A stretch of 64,000 bases of DNA, taken from assembly GCA_026874595.1 (NCBI GenBank), contig CM049322.1:51294386-51358385 (forward strand), written 5' to 3'. The notes under the pieces were generated by a model that saw nothing but the letters and a program-made list of their open reading frames with translations, did no database searches and was not told where the DNA came from. The translations under genes were made by a program, and so were the position numbers. The DNA comes from Sipunculus nudus (taxonomy: Eukaryota > Annelida > Sipuncula > Golfingiida > Sipunculidae). The stretch's first letter is position 1, and every line of letters starts with the position of its first letter. Of the stretch, positions 25,304 through 37,078 are shown piece after piece.

Positions 25304-26509
25304 TGGAACCCCACAATTACGACCACCCTGGGGACTGAGCAAAGTGGTCGTCATTTGGGGGTGGTCGTATTTGTGAAACTTCGCATATAACACGCTGATA
25401 TTTAATGTGTATCAGAGTTTATCTATTGCATATCTTTAATGTGAATTATAACAAAATATTTTACTTAGCAGAGGCGCCTTATTATGAATGTTTTTTTTTG
25501 TGTGTAGCTGAACATATTTATTCATGATAAAAATTAATATACATGTACACATACGTAGTGACTGATGATTAACAAATAATAACACTAAGGCAATACGATT
25601 TCAACCTACTGAATGCATGTTGAACATAATACGTGGCTGTCATATATTTAGCCTTCCGCTTAAGTATAAATTCGTGCACTTGAGTTTTCCTGGCGCTAAA
25701 CTGCTGAGCCATTTGGTGCTGACTGCGCGTGGTGTTGCCGCCTTGATTAACGCCACTTTATCCTTCAAGGAGAGCTCTTTCAGAGGCATGGTTGCCTATC
25801 AGCAAGCAATTTAAATGCAAACTTAACCAGTAGAGAAATAAACTGACAACGATCTATCAGAAAAGGCATGTTAATGTGAGGGATTTCCCCCCCATGCAAG
25901 CTTTATTTATAAATTTTACTGACTGCTCAATACTCAGTGTCAGTAAGGTATGAACACATTTGGGATTAACTAGGTCGTTAATTTTACCAATGAGGATCGA
26001 ACAATATGTGATGAGTTGAAATATTAAGCCCGCAACCCCACACTTAGGGTAGCTGTAATACAGGTGATCACTGAGGGGCAATTAGCAACTGACCCCAGGT
26101 CAGACCGGCTCATTAAGTGATCAGGCCGATGGTTACCCTCTTTGATCTATAACCTACACCTCAACGAGTCTCAGCGAAGACACCGAGTCGGGAAGATATG
26201 CGGGACCAGATTAACACTCGGGTTAAGAAACCTTGTTACCCGCTTTGATCTTTCGTTAAGGCGCCTGTGACAAGACGCAGCCATTGACTCGTGACAAATG
26301 TTGTTTCAGTACTTCTCGGCGATGGTCGCATTAGCGGGGTCGCATTAGCGCTGGGGCCAGGAAATCTGGTCGTAATTCTGAATTCAGGGGTGGTCGTAAT
26401 TGTGAGTCATTTTTTAACATAAATAAACTTTAAAAAATTCGGGACCAAGCAAAATGGTCGTAATTGTGGGGTGGTCGCAATTGTGGGGTGGTCGCAAGGC
26501 GGGGTTCCA

Positions 26510-26512
<3 letters not shown>
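25301..26512 (-). mobile_element. Internally deleted pogo/Tigger-like DNA transposon
   Basis: Both ends read CAGTGGAACCCC inward, with repeated GGTCGT / ACGACC motifs behind them, and both abut TA repeats, consistent with TA target sites. On the minus strand a start at 25,789 opens with LSLKDKVALIKAA. After a shift it reads KTQVHEFILKRK, resembling the N-terminal helix-turn-helix of pogo/CENP-B-like transposases. The rest of the transposase is missing in a 1.2 kb element, so it is non-autonomous. Confidence 0.7.
25640..25789 (-). pseudogene. pogo-type transposase HTH fragment
   Basis: About 50 codons from an ATG at 25,789. MPLKELSLKDKVALIKAA matches the usual start of pogo/Tigger DNA-binding domains, and the recognition-helix part KTQV lies one frame away. 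No DDE domain remains. Confidence 0.6.
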
Positions 26513-26553
<41 letters not shown>

Positions 26554-28000
26554 TTTTTCCTGTGTGAAGGTTGAAGTTTTTACGCTGAGATGCATTTCAA
26601 AGTGAAATTGTTACTGTATTAAACATAATTTTAAACATCTATGATTCACTTGAGTAAAACTTGCAGTTTACTTACATTCAAATTTCTGGCCAGATTTTTA
26701 AAGACATATAAAATGTATATTTTTCTGCAAATAGTTACATTTTGTCAATTAGTTTGTTTCATAATAGGGCGGGAATGTTTTGACAACACTTGTTTCCTGG
26801 CTCAATCCTTATCAGTTGATGGTTAGCACCTCATCAGTAGGGCCAGTCACTGTAGAGTCTGTGTCTCCATTGCCCAGACTAGTGCTATCAGGTCTTGGCT
26901 AAGTGTACAGGTAAAGTCTAGACAGTTGCACAGGACGATACACTCTGGTTTGCAACTTCATTATTAATTTTTCCCACCACTAGCTGATTTTATCCAAAAC
27001 ATTTTCAATGGCATGACTGTGGTGTCAAAATAAGTGAACTTTGTCATAAAGAAAGACTAGAACTACAAGGAAACATAGGATGTATACATGTAAGAGTAAT
27101 AATAAGACTGTTGTCACCAGTGTTGGACGTAAAAGTTAAGACAAATAACCATCTTCTATTATATTCTATCGCCCTACATGGCTGATGAAAGTGAATTTCT
27201 TAACTTACAAACATTTAATGTTTCTATTATATATATAGGGTGTGGACATAAGTATTCTTTATTCAATCTGCCAGGGGGAGTGGAAATAAGCATCCCTTAT
27301 TTCCACTCCCTCGGGGAGTGGGAATAAGCACTTCCATTTAAAATGAGGCATCAGGTGCAAAGCTGTAACTATAAGGACTAAAACTGTGGCCAAAGCTTTT
27401 TCAAATCAGCCATATTGGATATCTAATGCAAACAGGTAGAGAAGAAATCGACAGTTGAAATAAAATTATTTGGAGGTTCCTCAAACTTTTGGATGCACCA
27501 GCATTCATTTAGTCGGTCACAATCCAGATTTTGGTAAATCCAGGTTTGGGTAAAATCTTTGTTTTGGTAAAATCTTGGTTTTGGTAAAATTCTGGTTCAG
27601 GTAAAATTCTGGTTTTGATCTAGTTTAATGAGTTCCACCATTTTTAGATCAAGAAAGGCTAATGCTTGGTTTAAACGGAAACACGTACAGGCAATGTTAA
27701 AAGAAAATAATATGGAGTGAAGTACGATTGGTTAAAGATTATCAAATCAATGCAAAAGTTTGTCATTAGTCCTGATAGTATATGAAGATAGTCCAATATT
27801 GTCTGGATTTTTAAGGGTTACCCTATAACCTTCCACAAATGTCGACAGAATCCGTTCAGAATTAACTTATTGAGTAAAGTTGCTAACAACCAAACCATCC
27901 AACAAACCAAGGCAACATAAACCTATAATAACTCCAGGCGAAGGTGGAACGGGCAATTCTACACTCGGGTGCACGAGCACTCTACCTAACGCCGGCTGGC
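26513..28000. other. Gene-free flank upstream of the receptor gene
   Basis: Short TA tract (26,513-26,548), a second alternating palindrome (27,272-27,330) and a GGTAAAAT(C/T)(T/C)TGGTTTTG short tandem patch at about 27,530-27,615. No coding signal on either strand. Confidence 0.5.
27272..27330. repeat. Alternating palindrome, copy 2
   Basis: GGGGGAGTGGAAATAAG, its complement, then the first block again. This is the reverse complement of the array at 25,056-25,112 about 2.2 kb upstream. Confidence 0.75.
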
Positions 28001-28133
28001 TTCAGTCCAAGCCGGGGCTGGCTGTTAAGGAGCTCTGGGTCATGTGACTGAGCAGTTAGAGCAGGGGGAAGACGCAATAAGTGAAAGGATCGACGGAGAG
28101 AGGCGAGGGACTACAGCTGATAGGAAACCACAG
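28000..28133 (+). promoter_or_regulatory. Possible 5' UTR exon of the CARD-NLR gene
   Basis: GC-richer than its surroundings and ending in CCACAG|GTAAGAC, a strong donor. No ATG-led frame of note. A second candidate leader exon ends in GGCACAG|GTAAGTG at 28,539. Either could join to the acceptor at 29,093. No transcript evidence is available. Confidence 0.35.
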
Positions 28134-29093
28134 GTAAGACATAATATACCTAGTGAACGTATCGTTTATAAGTACTGACAACATTTTATTTTTTTACTGG
28201 TTTGCGATTATGGAAGAGCATATATGGCGAGGGTGGGAGGGGGGATATTTCGGGAAAATAATATCTATGAAGCTTAGTATACATTAAACGGAAATAAATT
28301 AAGCTTGAACCGCGTGTATATGTGGGTCCGTCTATGTGTGCGTGTTGGTGTTCATGCGCGTCTGTGTTTGTGGGTGTGGAGCGGCATTCAACACTGTTAG
28401 GTTTATCAACAATCAAAACTTTTGCATCTCCGCTTAAACGCAGATGCATAACTGGTGATGGTCCATACCTTTGTTGCCTTAGCGGTTGTATCCGCCATAA
28501 ACCGCCTCTGTTATACAGTAAAATATCTGGCAGGCACAGGTAAGTGCCTACATAATGGCAAAGCAGGTATATAGCACGGTGACGGTGATAGGTATCTGTG
28601 TATTGCCTGCCAGCTTAAGTTGTGTAATAAAAACAGGAAGGTCTACTCTGCCAGCCTCGCCAGCGATCTGAGGGCGTGTGGTGAAGTGGGTAACCCGGCG
28701 TAGGCCTCTACAGGATTCCTGTATGTGTATATCGGCCAGGTTTTATACACAGGCCAATGCTTCTGTGCTGTGTTTCAGAAAATGACACTTTAAAATCTAA
28801 ACTGGAAACAGTCCTTTCTTTTCATTGATATTTTACTACTTATTATAATTTTTATGTAGATAAGTGCATTATTATTAATATCAGCAACTGATTTAATGGC
28901 ATAATAAGTTAGGGAGTTATTCACATTTTTCATTATTTATTAGTTCAACAACACTTAATTGTATAATATCATCAGCAAATTAAATAGCATAATATTAATG
29001 AAAACGAGGTTGGGTGTTATTTCCATTGTTTTTCATTTATGGGTTCATTAACATTTAATATTTATATACATTTAATATATATTCTTTATCTAG

Positions 29094-29248
29094 ACTTTAC
29101 CGTGACCATGGACCAAACTAAACATCAGAAGATAATAACAGAGAACCGAGAGTACTTGACGGAGAGCATTGACTTGAGCCACACAGCCATACTGGACCAT
29201 CTGGTGCAGCGCGATGTACTGACCCATGGGCAGTTAACAGGAATCCAC
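29094..29248 (+). CDS. CARD-NLR exon: start codon and CARD helices 1-3
   Basis: Acceptor TTTATCTAG, 14 untranslated bases, then ATG at 29,108 and 47 codons beginning MDQTKHQKIITENREYL. IDLSHTAILDHLVQRDVLT is a typical CARD helix 2-3 pattern. Donor CAC|GTAATA, phase 0. Confidence 0.85.
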
Positions 29249-29270
29249 GTAATACTTTACTGCTGTCCTC

Positions 29271-29306
<36 letters not shown>

Positions 29307-32300
29307 TATGGACTAACTGTTTGGATACATCACTCTACTGAGAAAAAAATAATGAAAATGCCTATCATAATGCCTATTCTTTACATTTGTTGCCTCCGGT
29401 TGAGTTCAACCCGCTTCGTGTGTGTATGTGATTGTGCATGTAGGCACGTTTGTGTGATTGTGTGTGTGTGTGTGATTGTTGAAAACATAACTAAAGCAAT
29501 CATAAGGGAATCTCATGAAATTTTCAGGGCATTTCAGGAATGGGCCATGGAAGAATTACATTTTGGTGTTGATCCAGCATCTTATCCGGATTCTGGAAAT
29601 TCATCAAGTAATATTCTCAAATGTACGGTCACTTATGCATGAATGAATATGAGAATATGGGCCAAAAATTAAGTGAAATCACAGGAGGTCTGGCTTCATG
29701 CCCTGCACATTGTGACCCGGGCATCTGATCGGGCCACGGCACCTGCGAGCACCCAGCACCTCGGATTGACGGTGTCCAGTGTGTACGCAGGGCGTTTTTG
29801 AATCCTGATTCCATGGCGGAGGCACGTATCCATCGGGATGGAGAATTCTAGTATTGTAATAATTTAACCTCGTACTTCAGACATACAACTTCAACACAAC
29901 AAAGTTTCACTTTATGTGTTATATATCAGGGACTGGTTTCAGCAGCTCCCTGGACTAGCCGTTCATGATGATACAACCCGTATCGTTTTATCAAGTGGTA
30001 AAATGGGAATTCAAGTGCAAACAATATTGAGAAAAAAGATGCACCAATAGAGGCCATAAGGAAGGGTATGGGTAACCCGTTGGAGATTAAATATCTAAAA
30101 AGTGTAAATATATTTGGCCATTTTCTTCACCTTGTTTACGATATGAATTCATCTTTTAAAGGTTACTTCCTACTTCTCAAGTCTCCAATGTGGCTTAATT
30201 TTGACTTAAAATCTTTGTTTTAAGTCAAATTAATAAAATAAATTGCAATAAAATCTGATGATTTAAATTAATTTTAGGACACCTGTTCTACAAACATGCA
30301 GAAAGTATCGGCCGTGTTGGACCATCTATACTGGGGCCCCCCTGAAGACTGGCGGACCTTTATCCGGTGTCTGTCAACACATCACCACCAACACATCGTG
30401 GACCAAATAAGGACCCCTCACATAGCTATAAGTAAGCAAATAATACGTTTTACCGCGACTACTATGTTTACACTACTTATTTATTAAACTTTGGAACTAT
30501 AAGTTATCTGAGCTATAGACGTGGTCCATTGTCCGTCGTCCGTCCGTCCGGCTGACCGTCCGTAGATGTTGCACGTTTTGAAACCGTAAGACCTAGGAAT
30601 CCAAAATTCGGCATAATGTTAGATGCCCCCAAGATCTCCTACCAAGCCGAAAACTGGGTCTTTGCGACTTCGTTCCTTTGAAAAATTAAGGAAAAACTCA
30701 TTTTTTTTAATTAAAAACCTTTTTTTACACATCAGGACCGCCTAATATCAAAACCATTAATCTGTTTTTCCTCATATTACCATTTATATTCCTCTATATA
30801 GTTCCTATGTACACGCCAGAAATAAAGTCTGTATTATATAATTTAAAAAAGTTATCGGCTCAAACATAATGCATTTTGTAAAAAATCAGTAAAGATATTT
30901 GATCGCTTAACACAAAACATGTTAAAGCTAAGGACTTTTTTCCCAGTAATATAACTTTAATTAATCAAAATTAAATTGTATTCCCAAAATGAGATCAAAT
31001 CTTTTAAAGTTTTAAAAATATTAGCAAAATTACAAAATTGGTACCTTAAATTTTGCCAAACTTTGGCCACGGCACGTTTTTTTCCCTGTAAGTACTGTGG
31101 TTTTAATTTTCACAGCATGTGCACCTAAGGATTTAATCTGTTAAAATCTGAAATTTGAAAATAAAAGCTGCAAAATTAGGCTAGTTTTTTAATTGTTTTT
31201 GGAGGCGCTTGTTGTATTCCCTTACATTGTCAAGCAGTCCACTTTGGTCACTGTAGGTCATTCAGTGCAGCTCTCTATGCTCTCCAGGCCCTTGGCATAA
31301 CGTTATGCAATCCCATCACTAGGGCAAGCCCTTTCTCCACTGAGATGAGCTTGATCTGGCTGTCTGCAGTTAATACCATACCACAGGGAGCCTTTTTTTC
31401 TCTCCCCCCAACCCCATTCTGTTGACAGATCTGTACTATGAACTAGATGAATCTTAAAATTAACATTTTTTTCAGCAACGAGCAGTAACATTACTTACAA
31501 CGGAGACCCCTCTCCCACCCACCCCTTCAATACACAGGACTAATAAACAAGATGAATCTTATAATTTTAATGTTTAATAAATTCTTTTTGATAAGACTTG
31601 GACAATTTTGATTTTTTTTTAAAGAAAAAATTTCAGGAATTTAATCCTAATATTCAAATGTGATAAAAAATTAGGATCTAATGTAAGTGCTAACTGACAA
31701 GATTTAAGAAGATATAAATACTTTGTATCATTTTATTCATATATCTTAAAGAAGGCGGGGCCTAGGTGTGAATAACACTTAACTTAGTATTAAAATTAGG
31801 AATATTGGTCAAAATTTGTGGGATTAATTTTTAACTCATATGGCCATATATTTAACTTTTGAAAACTTAATTACCTTCACACATTATTTGTTTATGAAAT
31901 GTTACTTTTATATAACACTTACCGTAGGCCTATTTGTTCCCTTGGTGCATCACTAAATGGTTTAGCTCATGTCCATTATTCTATAATTTACAGAGTTTCA
32001 TTTTAGCAGGGCCATTTTCTCATAGCTTTTCTAATAATAATATACATGAAAAAAAAACAAAAGAAATAAAAATATTTTGCAGTTACTAATATTTAAAAAA
32101 ATTCAGCTGAGTAATGTGACCCATGAGTCCCTTGTTACCAATTTAGCATGGTACCCCGGAGCGACATATAGAAAAAAAAGGTACGTTGTCCGCCGGTACA
32201 TATGGAATCTGTTCACACTCATTCCTCATTCAATACATAAACAGTCTTAGCTTTAAGATTCAAAGCCAGCTTCTCATCAACCATTTCAGTAGAATTCATG

Positions 32301-35256
32301 TAATTTCTGGTTTACTGTGAATACGTATTAATTAACTTTAGGTTATTCCTGTTAAGAAAGGTCCTTATAACTGCTCTGTGACGGATGTATACATGAGCTT
32401 GTTTATCTACAAGCTGTAAAAACAATACATAAGCCAATGATGGCGAACTTGCGGAAGGTGAAAAGACACCAGTTGCAAAATACCCTTTGCAAATCTCTAG
32501 TTCGTATGACTTGCCCCCAGTTGTCCCCAAGAGTGTGTTTGGATTATTTTGGCTTGCCCCGACGTGTTATGAACACGTCGAAACAAAACGAGCAGCCTGT
32601 GTATGATGGGATTGGCAGTTTTTGGCCTATTTTTATTCGGAAATCTTAGGACAATAGAAGTTAGATTTAAGTATAGGCCCCTTAAAAAGTTATAAATCTC
32701 TTTATGTACCTTTCCTTTTTGACAGGAGTCGGACCAGGCCTTCGTATTCACGTGGAACACCTTCAGGAGTTGATAGCTAAAACACTGGCCGCCCAGTATG
32801 GGGAGGTACAGACATGTTTATGGCCGGAACTTCATGATACCTTCACCATGGAAGAGAAGTACTTCGACTTGGTCTTAGTTAACAACAGGAAAGAGAAGAC
32901 CGGGTCACGAGAAAGAGTGTTAAGGACCTACAAAGACATTTTTAAACACAGGGTAATACATTTTATGATGTAGACATTATTAATCTTTAATAGGCGGGGT
33001 TAAGTATGTGTACCGTAAATATATACAAAAAGGTTTTTGAGTTTTATTACCAAATGTAATGAATATGTTAGCCCAGTTTTATTAACACAGAATAGGGTGA
33101 GAGGGAAATAGGGGAAAAAGGGTCGACGTGTCCATATCATTGCCATATAAAAAGCGTATTCTTAGAATAGAGAGAACAACCCTTTCATACAAATAGATCA
33201 AAACAATATTTTTTTTTTTCAGACTTTCGCTGGTGGCACAGTGTATCTCACCGGTGGGCCTGGCGTCGGGAAATCCACTCTTTGCAGAAGAATGTCAGTT
33301 GATTGGGCCAAGGTTAAAAAAACAAAAACGCTGCAACAAGAACATTCTAAATTTTACAGCTTTAAATTTGTTCTCCCAGTTTTCCTGAGAGCCGTCAGTC
33401 CCGGTCAGACCTTAAAGGATGTACTCACCAAACAATTCTGGATTAAAACAAGCGAGGCTGAAGCCCTGTGTAGCTACATAAATGCAAACCAGGAATCTGT
33501 GCTCATTATTTGCGATGGCGTCGATGAATATTGTGAGAAAACATCAAATGAAGTTACAAGTTTACTTCAAAGAGCATGGCTCCCGCAGGTTAATCTATTT
33601 CTAACGTCCAGAACTCTACCTTCAGAGATGATCGTTCGGCAAACAAAACCGGTTACACGGTTGATCCTGAAGGGTTTATCCACAGATGGCGTGAGTGAAT
33701 ATCTGCGTACGGTTTATAAAGGAAAGAAAAGGGATCGAGATGCAATGCTTCAGAAAATAAGAAATCTGAAAGACATTGAAATTTTAAGTCCCTCCCCAGC
33801 GGTACTGTTCATGATGGCGACAGTATGGAAGTCTTTTCCGGCATTCTTTGGGTCCGTAACGGAGTTCTACCTTCACTATTTGAAGCACCTGTTAATCAGG
33901 TACGAAGAAAATTATGTCAAAGCGAAGAAGAGAATATCCCCCGGGGATATCGTGAAAAATTATCATAGAAACTTAATGAAAATAGGTCAGCTGGCAATCC
34001 ATGCAATGATGAAGGAGAGGATACAGTTATCATTCCGTTATAAAGATGTCATTAAACAAATAGACGAAGAGTCGTGGCAGCTTGGAATATTAATAGAAGA
34101 GGTTGGTTTTCCTGAAGGTCGGGTGGTGATCTTTCCTCACAAATCTCTTCAAGATTTCTTCTTTTCTTATTATTTCGTCCACTGTGAACAATCTAGACAA
34201 AGGGAACTGTTAATGAACTTCTGTAATTTCCCCCGTTCATTTAGCGAATCGGCAATAATTAGAAGATTTATATCATCATTAGGAGGGGAAGAAATCCAGG
34301 AGAAAATACAAAAGTTAATATCAGGAGAGGAGCACCAGGTGGCGCTAATGCACACGGAGCTACAACTTGAATATCTGGCCGAACATCAAGACGCGCAGGT
34401 CGTGTTGCCCCGGGTGGTCAGGTTGCACATCAACCATAGATTCCCAGCAGCACACTACGTGCGGTACCTGAGTCAGGATGGCGCCCGGGTGAGGTATCTG
34501 TCCATGAGAGCTTATGATGAACGTCACTTCCGTTTACTTCAGCATCTGCACGCCCCGCATCTCGCCCGCCTGGACCTGGCCGCGTCGAGTGATTTCAGGT
34601 GTTCCGTAAATGTGCAGTTTATCACACAGTCTCTTGATAAAACACTCTTGACGTTTCCCTTGGAAAAACTGACATTGAGTGATCTTGGTAACGAAAGTGA
34701 AATTTATGATGAAGATGCAAGGTTAGAAGATGACCACGTGCGTGCTGTACTAAAAGCAGTCGTCCGGACAACGACACTGCACGATTTAGCATTTTATTCC
34801 ACCCCTCTTACTAGTAACTCTGATGATGACTCAAAGCAAGACTCTTGGGAGTCTAGCCCGGTAAAGATCATGACGTCATGGATGCGTGGGTCAGGTCTGA
34901 CCTCCCTGACGTTATATGATTGTGACCTCACAGCACATGACGTCATGCCACTCATCATGGTCATCCCGAAGACTGTCAAAAAGCTTGACGTGACCCTGAA
35001 CTACATGGAGGGGCTGGCGGACATGCCGGGTCAGGCCTCCCCGCTAACGCGCACTCGTCTACAGTCACTCAGGATGTGCAGCTGTGATCTCACACCACGT
35101 GACCTGACTGCCATTATCGTCGCCATACCAGGAACGCTGACTGAACTAGACGTGGAATACAACAGTATATCACGTAACGCAGTGAGAATCATCAAAGAGA
35201 AACTTAACAAGATCTGTCCACAGATCCACCTTAACATAGACGAACAGTGGCTTTAA
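29108..35256 (+). CDS. CARD-NACHT-LRR receptor (NOD-like receptor)
   Basis: A cytosolic pattern-recognition-type receptor, inferred from its domains. Four coding exons (29,108-29,248; 30,278-30,431; 32,726-32,952; 33,223-35,256) join in phases 0, 1, 0 to give 851 aa. A CARD spans about residues 3-95. The NACHT NTPase has the P-loop GGPGVGKST (185-193), Walker B LIICDGVDE (268-276), sensor TSR (302-304), GLS near 325, and the winged-helix block FPHKSLQDFFF (478-488). Leucine-rich segments fill about 640-851. The start is the first ATG after a CTAG acceptor at 29,093. All switch residues look intact, so the gene is probably functional. It converges on the CARD-GTPase gene. Ligand and partners are unknown. 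Confidence 0.9.
29480..29865 (+). repeat. Dispersed repeat in receptor intron 1
   Basis: Contains TCTCATGAAATTTTCAGGGC, GATCCAGCA, CCGGATTCTGGAAA, AATATGGGCC and CCATGGCGGAGGC. The same phrases recur at about 61,750-62,130 and partly, inverted or shortened, near 60,240-60,390, inside the GTPase gene. Confidence 0.6.
30278..30431 (+). CDS. CARD-NLR exon: CARD helices 4-6
   Basis: Acceptor AATTTTAG; 51 codons plus one base. KVSAVLDHLYWGPPEDWRTF followed by IRCLSTHHHQHIVDQI gives the second half of the CARD. Donor ATAA|GTAAGC, phase 1. Confidence 0.85.
30495..31170 (-). repeat. Inverted copy of the CTGAGCTAAAAA repeat in receptor intron 2
   Basis: Read on the minus strand it ends at about 30,500 with TATAGCTCAGATAA after GACGGACGACGGACAATGG. 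Its 5' part matches 15,590-15,730. It is non-coding. Confidence 0.65.
31171..32725. other. Receptor intron 2, remainder
   Basis: AT-rich with short open frames on both strands. Nothing with a recognisable domain or splice-bounded coding pattern. Confidence 0.5.
32726..32952 (+). CDS. CARD-NLR exon: linker before NACHT
   Basis: Acceptor CCTTTTTGACAG; 2 bases plus 75 codons. Helical IHVEHLQELIAKTLAAQYGE, then a segment (EEKYFDLVLVNN) like the strand that precedes the NACHT in many invertebrate NLRs. Donor CACAGG|GTAATA, phase 0. Confidence 0.85.
33223..35256 (+). CDS. CARD-NLR last exon: NACHT and LRR
   Basis: A T-rich tract and CAG acceptor precede an uninterrupted 677-codon exon holding the whole NTPase, the winged helix and the leucine-rich end. 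The LRR-like repeats include LTSLTLYDCDLTAHDVMPLI and LQSLRMCSCDLTPRDLTAII, each followed by a VPxTLxELDV-like strand (about residues 745-840). A single large NACHT exon is usual in invertebrate NLRs. Confidence 0.92.
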   Translation, partial: TFAGGTVYLTGGPGVGKSTLCRRMSVDWAKVKKTKTLQQEHSKFYSFKFVLPVFLRAVSPGQTLKDVLTKQFWIKTSEAEALCSYINANQESVLIICDGVDEYCEKTSNEVTSLLQRAWLPQVNLFLTSRTLPSEMIVRQTKPVTRLILKGLSTDGVSEYLRTVYKGKKRDRDAMLQKIRNLKDIEILSPSPAVLFMMATVWKSFPAFFGSVTEFYLHYLKHLLIRYEENYVKAKKRISPGDIVKNYHRNLMKIGQLAIHAMMKERIQLSFRYKDVIKQIDEESWQLGILIEEVGFPEGRVVIFPHKSLQDFFFSYYFVHCEQSRQRELLMNFCNFPRSFSESAIIRRFISSLGGEEIQEKIQKLISGEEHQVALMHTELQLEYLAEHQDAQVVLPRVVRLHINHRFPAAHYVRYLSQDGARVRYLSMRAYDERHFRLLQHLHAPHLARLDLAASSDFRCSVNVQFITQSLDKTLLTFPLEKLTLSDLGNESEIYDEDARLEDDHVRAVLKAVVRTTTLHDLAFYSTPLTSNSDDDSKQDSWESSPVKIMTSWMRGSGLTSLTLYDCDLTAHDVMPLIMVIPKTVKKLDVTLNYMEGLADMPGQASPLTRTRLQSLRMCSCDLTPRDLTAIIVAIPGTLTELDVEYNSISRNAVRIIKEKLNKICPQIHLNIDEQWL

Positions 35257-36147
35257 AATCGAACTCCTTCTGATCAACTTTTAAAAAAAAACTAATGTAT
35301 TTGGCATATTTTCCGGAACTGTGCAATATACGTAATTACTATGAAAATTAAACATATTTTCTTGGGAAAGACATGTATGCATGTGGTTTGAGGCGATATT
35401 GTCCAACTATGGTGGTTTATTGAAATATCTGGATTTAATACGTATATGATGGCAACTAAATATTATCATATATTATCCATATTGGAAGAATCGCTGCCAT
35501 TTAAGTAAGGTAGTATTATATAATTGATAATGAAATACATGTATTCAAGAATATTATCTATTTCCATAGTAAACCATCTATGATTATCATATCATAACAC
35601 TCTGTCCTGCAAACTTGTGTACACTTATGTTTCTTTATTTATTTTTTGTATTAATCATGTTTCAAGTTTACGCAGCATGTAATGTCAAACAACATCAACA
35701 CAACGTATTATAACAGTAAACTAGTGTTAATTAAATCTCGTTTATCTTTCCCATTATTTAACAGACAAAATGCATGAGTAAGAATTTGGTTTTGGCTGGT
35801 GCATGTTACGATTCTTCGCGTAATGTCATCAAGTCAGCAGCTGTTCCATGAACATTTTCTGGCGCTTGACAAACAGGCAGCTATCATTAATATTAAATTC
35901 TTTGTGAAACATTGTCTCGGATTGAGAGATTTATTAAATATTGCGTGATCATAGGCATTTCAATCGTTTATTATAATCTGTTTTACGACCTTAGGCAGAT
36001 TGCCCTTAAAGATTGTCTTCTTACGTGAAACAATCAAGATGAAGTAAATGAACAATGCATTGTCTATATCTGCTAAACATATTTTATCCTAAATGTTTTA
36101 TATGGCATGTTGATATCTCGGACATTATAAGACATGCTTTCTTTGAA
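35257..36147 (+). other. 3' UTR and flank of the receptor gene
   Basis: No further coding exon is needed after the TAA at 35,254. The nearest AATAAA I see on this strand is in the GGTTC-rich repeat at about 36,153. AATTAAA-like hexamers occur nearer (about 35,345). The poly(A) site is therefore not fixed. Confidence 0.4.
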
Positions 36148-36370
36148 GGTTCAATAAAGAACCATCTACTACAAAGACCTTTTCAAGGTTCCCCACTTAG
36201 TCCACTGTAAAGAACCATGAAGGGTTCATTTCGGAACCTTTAAATAAGTTCTGGATGGAACATGTTAGGTTCCATAAAAGAACCCTCAGGAGGTTCCAAA
36301 AAGAACCATGTGTTTAAGGTTCCAGTTAGTACCCTAAAAGGTTCCCATTACAGTCCACTGCGGAGAACCC
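36148..36370. repeat. GGTTC/GAACC palindromic repeat block
   Basis: About ten short inverted motifs of the type AAGGTTC...AAAGAACC, spaced 20-30 bases apart, with TTAGTCCACTGTAAAGAACC and CAGTCCACTGCGGAGAACC as two longer related units. It resembles a MITE with subterminal palindromes. The edges are unclear. Confidence 0.55.
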
Positions 36371-37022
36371 TTATGCCACCTGACATTGTTAAAATGTATA
36401 CTGGATTTGACCAGAGAGGATAATCCACAACATCACTTTATCACCAAATAAAAACGTTACTATCGAATGAGCAATCATCTTTAATAAACAATGAGGTCAT
36501 ATGGGTATTGTAAGTGTAGTGAAGTTTATGAAGAAATTATATTCTTTACTATCGAAAATTGTCCCACCAAAGATTGATCTAGTGGACCGGTTCAACCATT
36601 CACTGAATTCGCCAGTATAAACTCCCGTTTACTTTAAACATGCAGTGGAAAACTTCATCAAGTTAAACCAGTTTGAAACTGAGTAATTCTACATATGAAT
36701 GGGAAAATATCTGTTTCAATTTACTGGGGGCAAGAAACGGTTCTTGAAATGCAGTTCAAATGCATTCCCATCTGAAAATAGGTTCTGGTTCTAGTTCATG
36801 TGGGCATCATTGCAAAGTGTTGACTTACATCAGGAGGACTATTTCGGGTTTATGACAACTACGCGATTACCGCCATATTTTTAGATTATCAATAATGGGA
36901 ACTATTGTTTGAGTTACGGAATGCATGAATATACTTCAGATTGCTAATACGTAACTTCTGCAGTACGGTTTCTGTGGTAAGGTTTCAAATACAATATCAG
37001 CCTTATACAGGTAAGAAAGAAC

Positions 37023-37078
<56 letters not shown>

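Noticed and set aside
29352-29642. Extra coding exon in receptor intron 1
   Set aside because: The sequence is a dispersed repeat also found near 61.8 kb, and including it would break the phase between CARD exons.
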